DNA of 64,000 bases from Ralstonia insidiosa (GCF_008801405.1 NZ_VZPV01000002.1:620001-684000), one strand, 5' to 3'; positions 7,942 to 16,833 are shown, counted from the stretch's first letter. Made by a program: numbers and translations. Notes: generated from the letters alone by a model not told the origin.

Positions 7942-9299
7942 TTGGATCGGAAGCGATCCGGCTCGATGCCGTGCCGATTGAGCTTGTCGTACAGCGTCTT
8001 GCGCGGCACAGCCAGCAGATCGGCCGCGCGGGCGACGTTGCCTTCGGTGGCACGCAGCGCCTCTTCAATGGTGGTGCGCTCCACCGCCATCATGCGGCCG
8101 GCCAGTGAGTGCTGGCTCGCCTCCGTTGCGACGAGGCCATCGTCCAGACCCAGGCAGAAGCGCTCGGCCACGTTCTTGAGTTCGCGCACGTTGCCGGGCC
8201 AATCGTGGTGTTGCCAGCGCATCATGTCCTGCGCGGACCAATCCGGCGCAGCCCGGTCGTAGCGCACGCCGGCCTGCTGCAGAAAGTGGGCCATCAGCAG
8301 CGGGATGTCCTCGGCGCGCTGACGCAGCGGCGGCAGCGCAATCGATACAACGTTCAGGCGGTAGTACAAGTCCGCGCGAAACGCACTGCGATCCGACGCC
8401 TCCTTCAGATCCACCTTGGCCGCGGCCACCACGCGGCAATCGACCGGCACGCTCGCGTTGCTGCCCAGCCGCTCGATGCTGCGCTCCTGCAGGGCACGCA
8501 GCAGCTTCGCCTGCAAGGCCAGCGGCATCGATTCGATCTCGTCCAGAAACAGCGTGCCGCCGTTGGCGTATTCCATCTTGCCGATGCGGCGACGGTTGGC
8601 ACCGGTGAAGGCGCCCGACTCGTGGCCGAACATCTCGCTCTCGAACACGGATTCGGGCAGTGCCGCGCAATTGAGCGCGACGAACGGACCGCGCCGCCGG
8701 CTGCCCTCGTGAATGGCGCGAGCGAGCACTTCCTTACCCGAGCCGGTCTCACCGGTGACGAGGATGTCGGCGTCGGTCGGTGCCAGCGCGGTGACGAGCC
8801 GGCGCACGTTCTGCATGGCCGGGCTCTGGCCGATCAGTGGGTACGCCTGCCGGCCCTGTAACGCCTCACGCAGTCGGAGGTTTTCGGAAGTGAGCCTGCG
8901 CTTTTCCAGCGCGCGCCGTACCACGTCGACCAGGCGCTCGGAGTGAAACGGCTTCTCCATGAAGTCGTACGCACCAGCACGCATGGCGGCCACAGCCATC
9001 GTCACATCGCCATGACCGGTGATGAGGATGACGGGCAACTGGCGGTCGTGCTGCAGCATCTCGCGCAGTACGGCCAGGCCGTCGCGGCCGGGCAGGCGCA
9101 CGTCGGTCACGACCACGGCAGGCGTTTGCGTCGCGAGCGCAGCCAGCGCGCTTTCCGCATCGGCAAACGACTGCACCGGCACGTCCGCCAGCGTGAGCGC
9201 TTGCTCGCAGCCCAGGCGCACCACGTCGTCGTCTTCGATCAGGAAGACAGGTGCGTGATCGATGGGGGAAGACAGATCAGGAGAGACGTTTTCAGGCAT
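7938..9299 (-). CDS. dctD: DctD-type sigma-54-dependent response regulator
   Basis: 453 aa NtrC-family activator. Receiver domain (residues about 15-130) has the acidic pair E-D-D-D and phospho-acceptor Asp in V-V-T-D-V-R-L-P-G. The AAA+ domain has Walker A G-E-T-G-S-G-K-E and the sigma-54 contact loop GAFTGA (in G-H-E-S-G-A-F-T-G-A), Walker B-like F-L-D-E-I-E, and the W-P-G-N-V-R-E-L motif. It ends in a Fis-type helix-turn-helix (A-A-D-L-L-A-V-P-R-K-T-L-Y-D-K-L). It overlaps dctB by 8 nt, so it is translationally coupled to its kinase. It should activate C4-dicarboxylate or 2-oxoglutarate transport genes with RpoN. Confidence 0.9.
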   Translation of the reverse strand: MPENVSPDLSSPIDHAPVFLIEDDDVVRLGCEQALTLADVPVQSFADAESALAALATQTPAVVVTDVRLPGRDGLAVLREMLQHDRQLPVILITGHGDVTMAVAAMRAGAYDFMEKPFHSERLVDVVRRALEKRRLTSENLRLREALQGRQAYPLIGQSPAMQNVRRLVTALAPTDADILVTGETGSGKEVLARAIHEGSRRRGPFVALNCAALPESVFESEMFGHESGAFTGANRRRIGKMEYANGGTLFLDEIESMPLALQAKLLRALQERSIERLGSNASVPVDCRVVAAAKVDLKEASDRSAFRADLYYRLNVVSIALPPLRQRAEDIPLLMAHFLQQAGVRYDRAAPDWSAQDMMRWQHHDWPGNVRELKNVAERFCLGLDDGLVATEASQHSLAGRMMAVERTTIEEALRATEGNVARAADLLAVPRKTLYDKLNRHGIEPDRFRSN

Positions 9300-11211
9300 G
9301 CGGTTTTACGACACGTTCCAGCTCGATGACGAATTCTGCGCCGCCAGCGCCGTCGTCGGCATTCTGGCCCACGAGCCGCCCGCCGAAATCTTCGATGATG
9401 GCCAGTGAGATTGCCAACCCGAGCCCAAGGCCCAGGCCGTCGTCCTTGGTGGTGAAAAAGGGCTCGAACAGGCGCGGCAGTACGTCGGGGGGGATGCCCG
9501 GGCCAAAGTCGCGCACGGTGATGCGTACCCAATTCTCGATGGGTTCAACGCGCACATGCACGGCGGCGGATTCGGGTTGCGAGGTCTCGGCCATCGCATC
9601 AATGGCGTTGCGGATGAGGTTGACGAGCACCTGCTCCAGCCGCACGGCGTTAGCCCAGACAGCCAGGTCGGGCGGCACCGGCGGGGCCGTCACCGTCACA
9701 CCCACCTGGCGGCGGCGCGTTTCCACCAGCATCAGCGCCTGGCGGATGGTCTCGTCCACCGACACTGCAGCGCGCGCCTCATCCCCACGCGCGCCCTTGC
9801 GCGAGAACGCCTTGATGTGCGAAACGATGCGGCCCATGCGCTCGGCAAGCTGGCTGATGTGCGTAAGGTTGCCGCGCACCTCGTCGATACGGCCGCGCTC
9901 GGCCAGTTGATTGGCGTTATCGGACAGCGTAGTCAGCGCGGTAAGCGGTTGATTGAGTTCGTGCGTGATGCCGGCGGCCATCTGGCCGAGCACCGCGAGC
10001 TTGCCGGCCTGCACGGCAGCGTCGCGCGTTTCGCGCAGGATGCGCTGTGCGGCGTCGAGTGCCTCGACCTTGCTGGCGAGTGCGGTGTTGGCGGAGGTCA
10101 GCTCAGCCGTGCGCTGGGCAATGCGCGCTTCCAGGTCGCGTTGGACTTCGCGCAGGGCAGCGCGTGCGCGGCGTTGCTCTTCGCGGCGGCGGGTACGCAG
10201 GCGCAGCGCAACGAACACGGAGAAGACCAATGCCATCGCAAACGCAGCACTGGCACCGGCCACCAGGGCGGTGCGTTGCTCGTCGCGCGGGTCAATCAGC
10301 ACGGCAACCTGCCAGCCAAGCAGGCCCACGGGCCGGTACTGCACGCGCAGTGTCGACGCCGATTTTCCGGGCAGCGCAACGCGTACGGTCTGGGGCGGTT
10401 GGTCCGCAGAAAAGGGTACGCCCCCGGCTTGGGTGTCGAGTGGCGTGAGGGAATGCGGCGCATATTGGCGCGTCGCGTCGAGGGCAGTTTGCTGTTCGGG
10501 GCTCAACGTGCCGAGTGTGCGGTACTTCCATTCAGGCACAGACGACAGAAAGATGACGCCGTGGCGATCCACCAGCAGCACCGTGTCGCCGCTGCGCGAA
10601 AGCGATGCCTCGAAGGCATCCAGGTTGACCTTCACGACCACCACGCCGATCGGCTTGGCGTCTTCGCGTACTGGGGCAGCCACAAAATAGCCGGTCTCGC
10701 CGGTGGTGTTGCCTACACCGTAGAAGCGGCCCAAGCCCTCGCGCATGGCCTCGGCAAAGTACGGGCGAAACGCGTAGTTCTGGCCGACGAAGGAAGTCGG
10801 CAGATCCCAGTTGCTGGCCGCAATCGTGAGGCCCGTCGTATTGATCAGGTGAGCGGCGGCCAGATCTGTAGCCGCCTGGACTTCTTTCAGATAGGCATTG
10901 GCGGCACGACGCATGGTGGCGTCCCCCGCCTGCGCGTCTTGCAGCAGCGCAACGTGCAGTACGTGCTCCAGCGCAGCCAGCCGCGGCAACGATTCATAGC
11001 GCGCCAGCGTGCTGCGCAGGTTCTGCGCGTAGTAGGTGGTGCGCTGGCCGGCTTCTTCAGCGCGCGTGGCAACGTAGCGTTGCAGGGCGATGGCGTAGGC
11101 GCCCCACCCTGCCGCCGCGCAGCACGCGGCCATCGCCAGCGCAACGGCCAGCCGCCAGCCGCGCCCGCGTGCGGGGTGGGCAAGGTCGGCGTGACCGTCG
11201 GGTTGGGTCAT
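9292..11211 (-). CDS. dctB: DctB-type membrane sensor histidine kinase
   Basis: 639 aa. N-terminal membrane span about residues 18-40, a periplasmic dCache-like sensor of about 250 residues with the DctB-like Y-F-A-E-A-M-R-E-G-x-G-R-F-Y-G-V-G segment, and a second span near 315-335. A coiled-coil linker follows, then HisKA with the phosphorylated His in G-I-T-H-E-L-N-Q-P-L, then HATPase with N-L-I-R-N-A-I-D-A, D-F-G-P-G-I-P and a G-L-G-L-G-L lid. In the DctB family this sensor binds C4-dicarboxylates. It follows kgtP after 7 nt and overlaps dctD by 8 nt, giving the operon kgtP-dctB-dctD. Confidence 0.9.
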   Translation of the reverse strand: MTQPDGHADLAHPARGRGWRLAVALAMAACCAAAGWGAYAIALQRYVATRAEEAGQRTTYYAQNLRSTLARYESLPRLAALEHVLHVALLQDAQAGDATMRRAANAYLKEVQAATDLAAAHLINTTGLTIAASNWDLPTSFVGQNYAFRPYFAEAMREGLGRFYGVGNTTGETGYFVAAPVREDAKPIGVVVVKVNLDAFEASLSRSGDTVLLVDRHGVIFLSSVPEWKYRTLGTLSPEQQTALDATRQYAPHSLTPLDTQAGGVPFSADQPPQTVRVALPGKSASTLRVQYRPVGLLGWQVAVLIDPRDEQRTALVAGASAAFAMALVFSVFVALRLRTRRREEQRRARAALREVQRDLEARIAQRTAELTSANTALASKVEALDAAQRILRETRDAAVQAGKLAVLGQMAAGITHELNQPLTALTTLSDNANQLAERGRIDEVRGNLTHISQLAERMGRIVSHIKAFSRKGARGDEARAAVSVDETIRQALMLVETRRRQVGVTVTAPPVPPDLAVWANAVRLEQVLVNLIRNAIDAMAETSQPESAAVHVRVEPIENWVRITVRDFGPGIPPDVLPRLFEPFFTTKDDGLGLGLGLAISLAIIEDFGGRLVGQNADDGAGGAEFVIELERVVKPHA

Positions 11212-11218
11212 GAATGCA

Positions 11219-12559
11219 TCAGTGTTCGATTCGCGAGTGCTTGCGAGTATCGCGCATGAACACGTACACCATCAGCGAAATGAAGATCGTGCCCGTCACA
11301 TACCAGTAGAACAGCGACTCGTGGCCGGCCTGCTTGAGCCACAGCGCGATGTACTCGGCCGTGCCGCCAAAGATCGACACCGTGAGCGCATACGGCAGAC
11401 CCACGCCCAGCGCACGCACTTCCGCCGGGAACAGCTCGGCCTTCACCACCGCGTTGATCGACGTGTAGCCCGAAACGATCACCAGCGCGGCCATGATCAG
11501 GAAGAAGGCCGTCCACACGTTGGTGGTCTGGCTGATGCCGGTCATGATGGGCACCGTGAAGAGCGTACCCAGCACGCCGAACGAGATGAGGATCGGACGA
11601 CGGCCAATGCGGTCAGACAATCCGCCCACGATCGGCTGCAGAATCGCGAACAGCAGCAGCGTGGCGCCGGACACCAGCGTGGCCTGGTCCTTCGACAGGC
11701 CGACCGTGTTGGCCAGGAACTTCTGCATGTAGATCGAGTACGTGTAGAACGCGACCGTGCCGCCCAGCGTCAGGCCCACGACGGTAGCCACCGCACGCGG
11801 ATGCTTGGCGAGTTCGGCCAGCGTGCCGCGCTTCTTGTTGTCCTTCGCAGCGGTGAACGACTGCGTCTCTTCCATGTGCGAGCGCATGCGCATCGCAATC
11901 AGCGCACACAGCGCGCCGATGAAGAACGGAATGCGCCAGCCCCATGCCTCCAGTTGCTCATGCGTGAGCACGAACTGCTGCAGCACGATCAGCAACGCCA
12001 GCGCCACCAGTTGCCCAGCGATGAGCGTGACGTACTGGAAGCTGGAGAAGAAGCCGCGGTTTTCCTTGTTGGCGACTTCGCTCAAGTAGGTGGCGGACGT
12101 ACCGTACTCCCCGCCCACCGACAGGCCCTGCAGCAGGCGCGCCAGCACCAGCAGCACCGGTGCCGCAACGCCGATGGTCGCGTAGCTCGGCGTGAGCGCA
12201 ATGATGAGCGAGCCCATGCACATCAGCACCACCGAGAAGAACAGCGCGCGCTTGCGGCCGTAGCGATCAGCGTAGATGCCCATCAGCCAGCCGCCCACCG
12301 GGCGAGCCAGAAAGCCGACGGCAAACACCGCAGCGGTATTCAGCAACTGCGCGGTCTGGTCACCTTTGGGGAAGAACGACTTGGCAAAGTACAGCGCAAA
12401 CGCCGAGTACACATACCAGTCGTACCACTCGACCAGATTGCCGACCGAGCCGGAGAAAATGGAACGCAGACGGCGACGCACATCTGCGGGGGTGTCTTTA
12501 GTGGGGGTGTCCGTCGGCGCGAGGGTGCCCGGAACCGCGCCAGCCTGGGGCTGCGTCAT
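11219..12559 (-). CDS. kgtP: MFS (MHS family) 2-oxoglutarate/dicarboxylate:H+ symporter KgtP-like
   Basis: 446 aa, 12 predicted membrane spans. It has the MHS-family signatures: G-N-x-V-E-W-Y-D-W-Y-V-Y near residue 40, G-R-K-R-A-L loop 2-3 motif (D-R-Y-G-R-K-R), and L-Q-G-L-S-V-G-G-E-Y-G-T in span 5. The N-terminal and loop sequences look closest to KgtP (2-oxoglutarate permease); shikimate or citrate carriers of the same family are alternatives. AAGGAG precedes the ATG. It is the first gene of an operon with dctB and dctD, so the sensor pair probably controls its own transporter. I found no convincing -24/-12 promoter upstream. Confidence 0.85.
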   Translation of the reverse strand: MTQPQAGAVPGTLAPTDTPTKDTPADVRRRLRSIFSGSVGNLVEWYDWYVYSAFALYFAKSFFPKGDQTAQLLNTAAVFAVGFLARPVGGWLMGIYADRYGRKRALFFSVVLMCMGSLIIALTPSYATIGVAAPVLLVLARLLQGLSVGGEYGTSATYLSEVANKENRGFFSSFQYVTLIAGQLVALALLIVLQQFVLTHEQLEAWGWRIPFFIGALCALIAMRMRSHMEETQSFTAAKDNKKRGTLAELAKHPRAVATVVGLTLGGTVAFYTYSIYMQKFLANTVGLSKDQATLVSGATLLLFAILQPIVGGLSDRIGRRPILISFGVLGTLFTVPIMTGISQTTNVWTAFFLIMAALVIVSGYTSINAVVKAELFPAEVRALGVGLPYALTVSIFGGTAEYIALWLKQAGHESLFYWYVTGTIFISLMVYVFMRDTRKHSRIEH

Positions 12560-12804
12560 GGTGTCTCCTTGGAGCGTTGCGGCGGTGCTGTCGAAGCCCG
12601 CCGGTTAATAGGTGGTCGCTCTTACTCAAGAAGCATTCCATGCGGAAGGCAGGCACAGCGATCCGCCGCAAACGCCTTTGGGGCAAGGCTTTGCGGGAGA
12701 TCGCCGGATCAACGAGGACAAGGAAAGTGTGCGGTTTTCCAGAATCGGCCACGCAGGCTGTGCGAAAACCCGCACGGTCGACCAAGGGCAATCGTTACGG
12801 AACG

Positions 12805-13752
12805 TCAGGCGGCCACGCCCAACGGGATGGTGTCGCGCACCAGCGGGTCTACTTCATCCACCGTTTCCTGCGCAGGTTGCAGATCCATGCGCGCGGCCAG
12901 ATAGGCCGCAAAGTCAGCACGCACTTCCGGATGGCGCAGCGCAAACTCTACCGTGGCCTGTAGGTAGCCGAGCTTGCTGCCGCAGTCGAAGCGCTGGCCG
13001 CGATAGCGATACGCCAGGACCTGCTCTTCAGCGAGCAAGCTCTGGATGGCATCGGTCAACTGCAGTTCACCGCCTGCCCCGGGCTTCAGGCTACGCAGAT
13101 GATCGAAGATGCGCGGCGTGAGGATGTAGCGCCCAACGACACCCAGGTTGGACGGCGCCTTCTCCGGCGCGGGCTTCTCGACAATACCGTCGAGCCTGAC
13201 CAGGCGGTCATCCCATTCACGGCCCGCCACCACACCGTACGAACGTGTCGCCTGCGGCGCAATCGTCTCCACGCCAACGATCGAGCAGCGATAGTGGTCG
13301 TACAGCTCAGTCATCTGCTGCATGACGGGCGGCTGGTGGTCCAGCAGATCGTCCGCCAGGATCACGGCAAAGGGTTCGTCGCGTACCAGTTTCTGCGCGC
13401 TCAGTACCGCGTGGCCCAGCCCCAGCGTTTCAGGCTGGCGCACATAGAAACACGCGACGCCGGGCGGCTTGATCGACTGCACCATCTCCAGCAGCGCGTG
13501 CTTGTTCTTGACCGCTAACTCTGATTCCAGCTCGTACGCCTTGTCAAAGTGGTCTTCAATCGCGCGTTTGGCGCGGCCGGTGATGAAGATCATCTCCGTA
13601 ATACCCGCAGCTGCCGCCTCTTCCACCGCATATTGAATCAACGGTTTATCGACAATCGGCAACATCTCTTTCGGGCTGGCCTTGGTGGCGGGCAGAAAGC
13701 GCGTACCGAGCCCCGCCACGGGAAACACGGCCTTGGTGATCTTCTCGTTCAT
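12805..13752 (-). CDS. galU: UTP-glucose-1-phosphate uridylyltransferase
   Basis: Forms UDP-glucose from UTP and glucose-1-phosphate for LPS, exopolysaccharide and trehalose synthesis. 315 aa from the ATG at 13752, which has GGAG 5-6 nt upstream. It carries the nucleotidyltransferase signature P-V-A-G-L-G-T-R-F-L-P-A-T-K at residues about 10-23, K-E-M-L-P-I-V-D-K-P, and the GalU-type E-K-P near residue 190. The single gene faces away from the replication module. The length is slightly above the E. coli enzyme and typical for beta-proteobacteria. Confidence 0.95.
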   Translation of the reverse strand: MNEKITKAVFPVAGLGTRFLPATKASPKEMLPIVDKPLIQYAVEEAAAAGITEMIFITGRAKRAIEDHFDKAYELESELAVKNKHALLEMVQSIKPPGVACFYVRQPETLGLGHAVLSAQKLVRDEPFAVILADDLLDHQPPVMQQMTELYDHYRCSIVGVETIAPQATRSYGVVAGREWDDRLVRLDGIVEKPAPEKAPSNLGVVGRYILTPRIFDHLRSLKPGAGGELQLTDAIQSLLAEEQVLAYRYRGQRFDCGSKLGYLQATVEFALRHPEVRADFAAYLAARMDLQPAQETVDEVDPLVRDTIPLGVAA

Positions 13753-13900
13753 GACAACTCCATCGGTGAGACGTAGCGTCACGAGCAAGTCATATGCCTA
13801 CGGCTCAGCCCTTTAGCGGAGCGGGATGGTCAGTTCACGAGCGCATTCGAGCGCTATCCGGCGCGCCTTTCCTACAACCGATTGCAAGTCGGCCGAGCCA

Positions 13901-13918
13901 ACTTTCAGCGCCGAAAGT
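13901..13918. other. parS-like palindrome 1 (ACTTTCAGCGCCGAAAGT)
   Basis: One mismatch from the consensus ACTTTCAGCGCTGAAAGT found in the parA leader. It extends symmetrically to C-A on the left and T-G on the right (13899-13920). It lies between galU and the coiled-coil gene, 8 bp from an iteron. Likely a ParB-binding centromere site. Confidence 0.7.
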
Positions 13919-13926
13919 TGAAAAGC

Positions 13927-13941
13927 GTACCCAATTCTGCG
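13927..13941 (+). repeat. Iteron copy (GTACCCAATTCTGCG) beside parS-like site 1
   Basis: Same 15-mer as in the origin (identical to the copies at 19128 and 21538). It lies 8 bp downstream of a parS-like palindrome in the galU upstream region. Confidence 0.75.
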
Positions 13942-13998
13942 AGACCACTGACACCCGTTTGCGGCGCAGCAGGCCAGTAAGTACACGCCAACAGCGCA

Positions 13999-14835
13999 TC
14001 AGGAAGATGGCTTGACCCAGCCGCGCGAGACCGGCGCGGCGCGTTCGGGCGCGCGGCGATAGGCGTCGATCTGAGTACGCAGTTGCGTCACCTCTGCTTC
14101 CAGCGTGCGGATGCGCTGGCGCAGCTGATCAGCTTCGTTTTGCGTCTGTTGGCGCACCGCGTCGTTCTGCAGGCGCAGGAAGCGCTCGGTGCCGGCCAGC
14201 GCGCTGGCTGCGCCTTCCAGCCGCGTGACGGTCTCAAAAGTCTGCTCCAGGCGCTCAAGCGTTTCGTCCGTCAGCTTGGGCGGGGTAGCCGGTGCCGTCG
14301 CCAGCGCCTCGCCAAGGCGCCGCTCCAGATCCGCCATTGCCGCCTGCAGTTGTCGGTTGCGCGCGGCTTCGTGCTCCAGCGCACGTTCGGCCACCTCGGC
14401 GCGGATGCGCGCCTCCATCCACTCGGCACCGGCGCCCGGTGCACCGATTGCACGTGATGCCACCCGATCACGCTCTTCGCGGGCGGAGTGGCCGGTTAGC
14501 GCCTGGGGCGTACCCGTTTCTGCGTGCGTCCACGGGATCGGCCACGGCGATACGGCGTCAGCAGCAGGGCCTGCAGACGTGTCACCGCGGCCTCGCGCAC
14601 GATCCACCGCCTTCTGCAGCGTTGTATTGCTTGGCCGGCGTTGTACGCCAGCTTCAGCTAACCACTGAGCATATCGGCGTGCGCCATATACGCGGCGTGT
14701 CACAACGTGAATCGCCTCAATCACCTCATCGAGGAATACCGCGTTGTCATGCGGGAAGGCGACATCCAGACGCTGGATCGCATCAACGATCTGCGATTGC
14801 TGTTCGGGCGAGAAATGGAGACCGGGTCTGGCCAT
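13999..14835 (-). CDS. Coiled-coil protein of the replication/partition region, KfrA-like in layout
   Basis: 278 aa from the ATG at 14835. The start is chosen because a good sigma-70 promoter (-10 at 14860-14865) would put transcription start just upstream; an in-frame extension to 14871 would begin inside that promoter. Residues 1-80 form a globular, probably helical DNA-binding domain rich in Arg and Gln. Residues about 125-270 are a long heptad-type coiled coil (A-E-V-A-E-R-A-L-E-H-E, L-R-Q-R-I-R-T-L-E-A-E-V). That layout resembles plasmid KfrA-type accessory partition proteins, but I do not recognise a specific KfrA_N match. An iteron (14510-14524) lies inside the coding region. The function is inference from position beside parB. 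Confidence 0.7.
   Translation of the reverse strand: MARPGLHFSPEQQSQIVDAIQRLDVAFPHDNAVFLDEVIEAIHVVTRRVYGARRYAQWLAEAGVQRRPSNTTLQKAVDRARGRGDTSAGPAADAVSPWPIPWTHAETGTPQALTGHSAREERDRVASRAIGAPGAGAEWMEARIRAEVAERALEHEAARNRQLQAAMADLERRLGEALATAPATPPKLTDETLERLEQTFETVTRLEGAASALAGTERFLRLQNDAVRQQTQNEADQLRQRIRTLEAEVTQLRTQIDAYRRAPERAAPVSRGWVKPSS
14510..14524 (+). repeat. Iteron copy inside the coiled-coil gene
   Basis: GTACCCGTTTCTGCG, an exact consensus iteron, embedded in coding sequence. Its retention in a gene suggests constraint on DNA as well as on protein. Confidence 0.75.
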
Positions 14836-14859
14836 AATTGATGGTTCTGATGTCCATAC

Positions 14860-14887
14860 AGTATACATCAAGGGTTAAAAACATCAA
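14860..14887 (-). promoter_or_regulatory. Sigma-70-type promoter of the coiled-coil gene
   Basis: On the minus strand: -35 TTGATG (14887-14882), 16-bp spacer, -10 TATACT (14865-14860), within an AT-rich stretch running to about 14940. It places the transcript start about 20 nt upstream of the ATG at 14835. Confidence 0.6.
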
Positions 14888-15049
14888 TATCTGCATTTAA
14901 CAAGTCATTATTTATATAACAGATTTTTATAGTTGTAGCGGCGTTATCATGCCAAGGACAGTCGAAAGAGCCTTCGGAATGCGTTTGCGGAAGCGCTTTC
15001 AGCGGTGCAGTGCGTCTTGCTGAACCATTGCGCATGCGGGCTTCGGGGG

Positions 15050-15064
15050 CGCAGAAATGGGTAC
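15050..15064 (-). repeat. Iteron copy downstream of parB
   Basis: CGCAGAAATGGGTAC on the plus strand (iteron in inverse orientation), 40 bp downstream of the parB terminator, between parB and the coiled-coil gene. Confidence 0.7.
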
Positions 15065-15103
15065 GCCCTCCCCTCTTGGGAATCGGCGTGCTGGCGAATG
15101 GGC

Positions 15104-15130
15104 AAAAAAAAAAGCGCCCCAAGGGGCGCT
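15104..15130 (-). terminator. Rho-independent terminator of parAB
   Basis: On the minus strand a perfect 8-bp GC stem (AGCGCCCC/GGGGCGCT, 2-nt loop, 15113-15130) is followed by ten T (plus-strand A-run 15104-15113). It lies 21 nt after the parB stop. Confidence 0.9.
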
Positions 15131-15151
15131 TCTGATGATCTGAGGCGGTGG

Positions 15152-16159
15152 TTACAGCAGTGCGATATCCAAGCCGAAGCGACTTTTCAGCGCTTCCACC
15201 AGGGACTCGCGAGAAGCCCGATCTTCCAGCTTCACATCCAACATGACGCGGCCGGAATCCCATTCCTTGATTGTGCCGAGAAGATCACCTTCGCTGCTGC
15301 GAATCTTGTACTGGCGGCTGACTTCCTTGACCTTCCGGGTACGCCCTTCCTGGGCCACTTTTCGGATCTGCTCAACATCGCGGCTGGACAGACCTTCTTC
15401 CAGTACCCGATGCACCAGCTCGCGTGTGCGCTCCTCTCCAGCGCTCTTGAAGTACAACGTCAACTCGTAGCCGGTCGCAATCCCGATCCCCGCAGGGCGT
15501 TCCTTCATAACGTCGAGCACGGTTTCCGGCAGCTTCAGCAGAGCCAGGGTCTTGTTGACCGTACCGGCTGACACACCAGTAATCTCACAAATATCTTCTT
15601 CTTTTTTAACTTTTCCTTCGTCCAGTAACTGCCGCCAGGCGATGGCATTGTCGAGGACCGACTGCCCTGAACGTTGCTCGTTCAGCACAAACGACAATCG
15701 GTAAAAGTCGATATCCGACAGGCCATCCTCAATGAAGCAGTCCATCTCGGCCTTGCCCGCGGCGGCCAGTGCCCGCTTGCGGTAGTGGCCATCGATCAGG
15801 ACATACCAGCCAGGCCTAGCAGGATCGGGGGCCGCCAAGCCAGGCGTCTGCTGGCCGTGCGTGGCAATCGAAGCCGCCCGTTCCTGCACGATCTGCGGAT
15901 CGTAGATACGCCGGGCGTTGAGCGGGTTTTCCTGCAGGCGCTCCAGCGGGACCTTGATGACGCGGCGCTCAGAAGTATTCGCGGGCGCCGGACTTTCAGC
16001 GCTGAAAGCGGGGGCCGCCGGCTGCCCAAGCAGGCCGCGCGGATGCGAGGTGATGGCCTGCTCAGCCAACGCAAACCGATCAACCGGAGTCGCTTTGGTT
16101 TTCTCTGCCGCGATACCTGCCAGCATCCCATCCTTGAGCGATTTCAACTTCGCGCTCAT
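15152..16159 (-). CDS. parB: ParB-family chromid partition protein
   Basis: 335 aa centromere-binding CTPase-type partition protein. A basic N-terminal tail is followed by the ParB/Sulfiredoxin-like domain with L-x-E-N-P-L-N-A-R-R near residue 75 and G-H-Y-R-K-R-A near residue 125 (in place of the usual G-E-R-R-x-R-A). A helix-turn-helix (E-D-I-C-E-I-T-G-V-S-A-G-T-V-N-K) follows at about 200. Its ATG overlaps the parA stop by 4 nt. A parS-like palindrome lies inside its own 5' coding region. It should load ParB clamps at the ACTTTCAGCGCTGAAAGT sites and drive ParA-dependent segregation of this replicon. The sequence is of the plasmid/chromid lineage, not chromosomal Spo0J. Confidence 0.92.
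   Translation of the reverse strand: MSAKLKSLKDGMLAGIAAEKTKATPVDRFALAEQAITSHPRGLLGQPAAPAFSAESPAPANTSERRVIKVPLERLQENPLNARRIYDPQIVQERAASIATHGQQTPGLAAPDPARPGWYVLIDGHYRKRALAAAGKAEMDCFIEDGLSDIDFYRLSFVLNEQRSGQSVLDNAIAWRQLLDEGKVKKEEDICEITGVSAGTVNKTLALLKLPETVLDVMKERPAGIGIATGYELTLYFKSAGEERTRELVHRVLEEGLSSRDVEQIRKVAQEGRTRKVKEVSRQYKIRSSEGDLLGTIKEWDSGRVMLDVKLEDRASRESLVEALKSRFGLDIALL
15992..16009. other. parS-like palindrome 2, inside parB
   Basis: ACTTTCAGCGCTGAAAGC: perfect 16-bp palindrome CTTTCAGCGCTGAAAG (15993-16008), one base from the 18-bp consensus, located in the N-terminal coding region of parB. Likely ParB-binding site. Confidence 0.75.
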
Positions 16160-16824
16160 GCGCGTTCCTCCTGCAACAACTGCAACACCTCGTCGACCAA
16201 GATGTCGATCTCATTGACTGCATCTCTCGCACCTTGTACGCCGTGTACCGTCGCACCGATTGCCTGGCACTCCCGGAATGCCGAGCGAGAGCCAATCATG
16301 GAATTCATTAATGGGATATCACCATCGTCACCAAGAATTTCAATTGCTTGCTTGGCGAGCGATACCCGTCGCTGAACCATGTTGGCCAACACGCGAATCC
16401 GCAGTGTTTCGTTAGTCACCTGCGCCTGCTGCGCGAGCGCCTTGGCAGCAACTGCGGCCCAGAGATCTGGCGGTGAGGGTACGACTGGAATCAAGGCGAT
16501 GTCGGAAATCAACAACGCACTGGACGAGGAGGGAGAATGCACTGCTGGCGGACAATCGACCACGATGTAGTCGTAGTCACCGACAAACTTGCGAACTTCC
16601 CGATGCATCGCACCGCCCGACGGGGCAAGGCCGATCACCGAAGCGGGGAACGGCTTTTCATCTGACGCCTGTGCAGCCCACCGGGTAGCCGTACCCTGTT
16701 CATCCATGTCGACCAGCAGCGTCTTACTGCCGCGCAGGCCAAGGGTTCCAGCGATGTGCATGCTGACCGTCGTCTTGCCGCACCCGCCCTTCTGATTAAA
16801 TACCGTTACGATCTTGGCGCTCAC
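16156..16824 (-). CDS. parA: ParA-family partition ATPase
   Basis: 222 aa, the short ParA type without an N-terminal DNA-binding domain. Deviant Walker A K-G-G-C-G-K-T-T at residues 12-19, A'-like L-V-D-M-D-E-Q-G at about 38, Walker B V-V-D-C-P-P near 93. The start is GTG at 16824, with GGAGG four nt upstream; no better ATG exists. Forms an operon with parB (4-nt overlap). It binds ATP and non-specific DNA to move ParB-parS complexes. The leader contains a parS-like palindrome, so ParB probably represses the operon. Confidence 0.93.
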   Translation of the reverse strand: MSAKIVTVFNQKGGCGKTTVSMHIAGTLGLRGSKTLLVDMDEQGTATRWAAQASDEKPFPASVIGLAPSGGAMHREVRKFVGDYDYIVVDCPPAVHSPSSSSALLISDIALIPVVPSPPDLWAAVAAKALAQQAQVTNETLRIRVLANMVQRRVSLAKQAIEILGDDGDIPLMNSMIGSRSAFRECQAIGATVHGVQGARDAVNEIDILVDEVLQLLQEERA

Positions 16825-16833
16825 TGGTCCTCC

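Noticed and set aside
12560..12804. Search for a DctD-controlled -24/-12 promoter before kgtP
   Set aside because: No GG-10 bp-GC arrangement with acceptable flanks was found on the minus strand, although the DctBD pair would predict one.
14998..15200. Half-sites resembling parS (CTTTCAGCG near 14996 and 15187)
   Set aside because: Only one arm is present; the symmetrical arm is missing, so they are not counted as parS-like sites.
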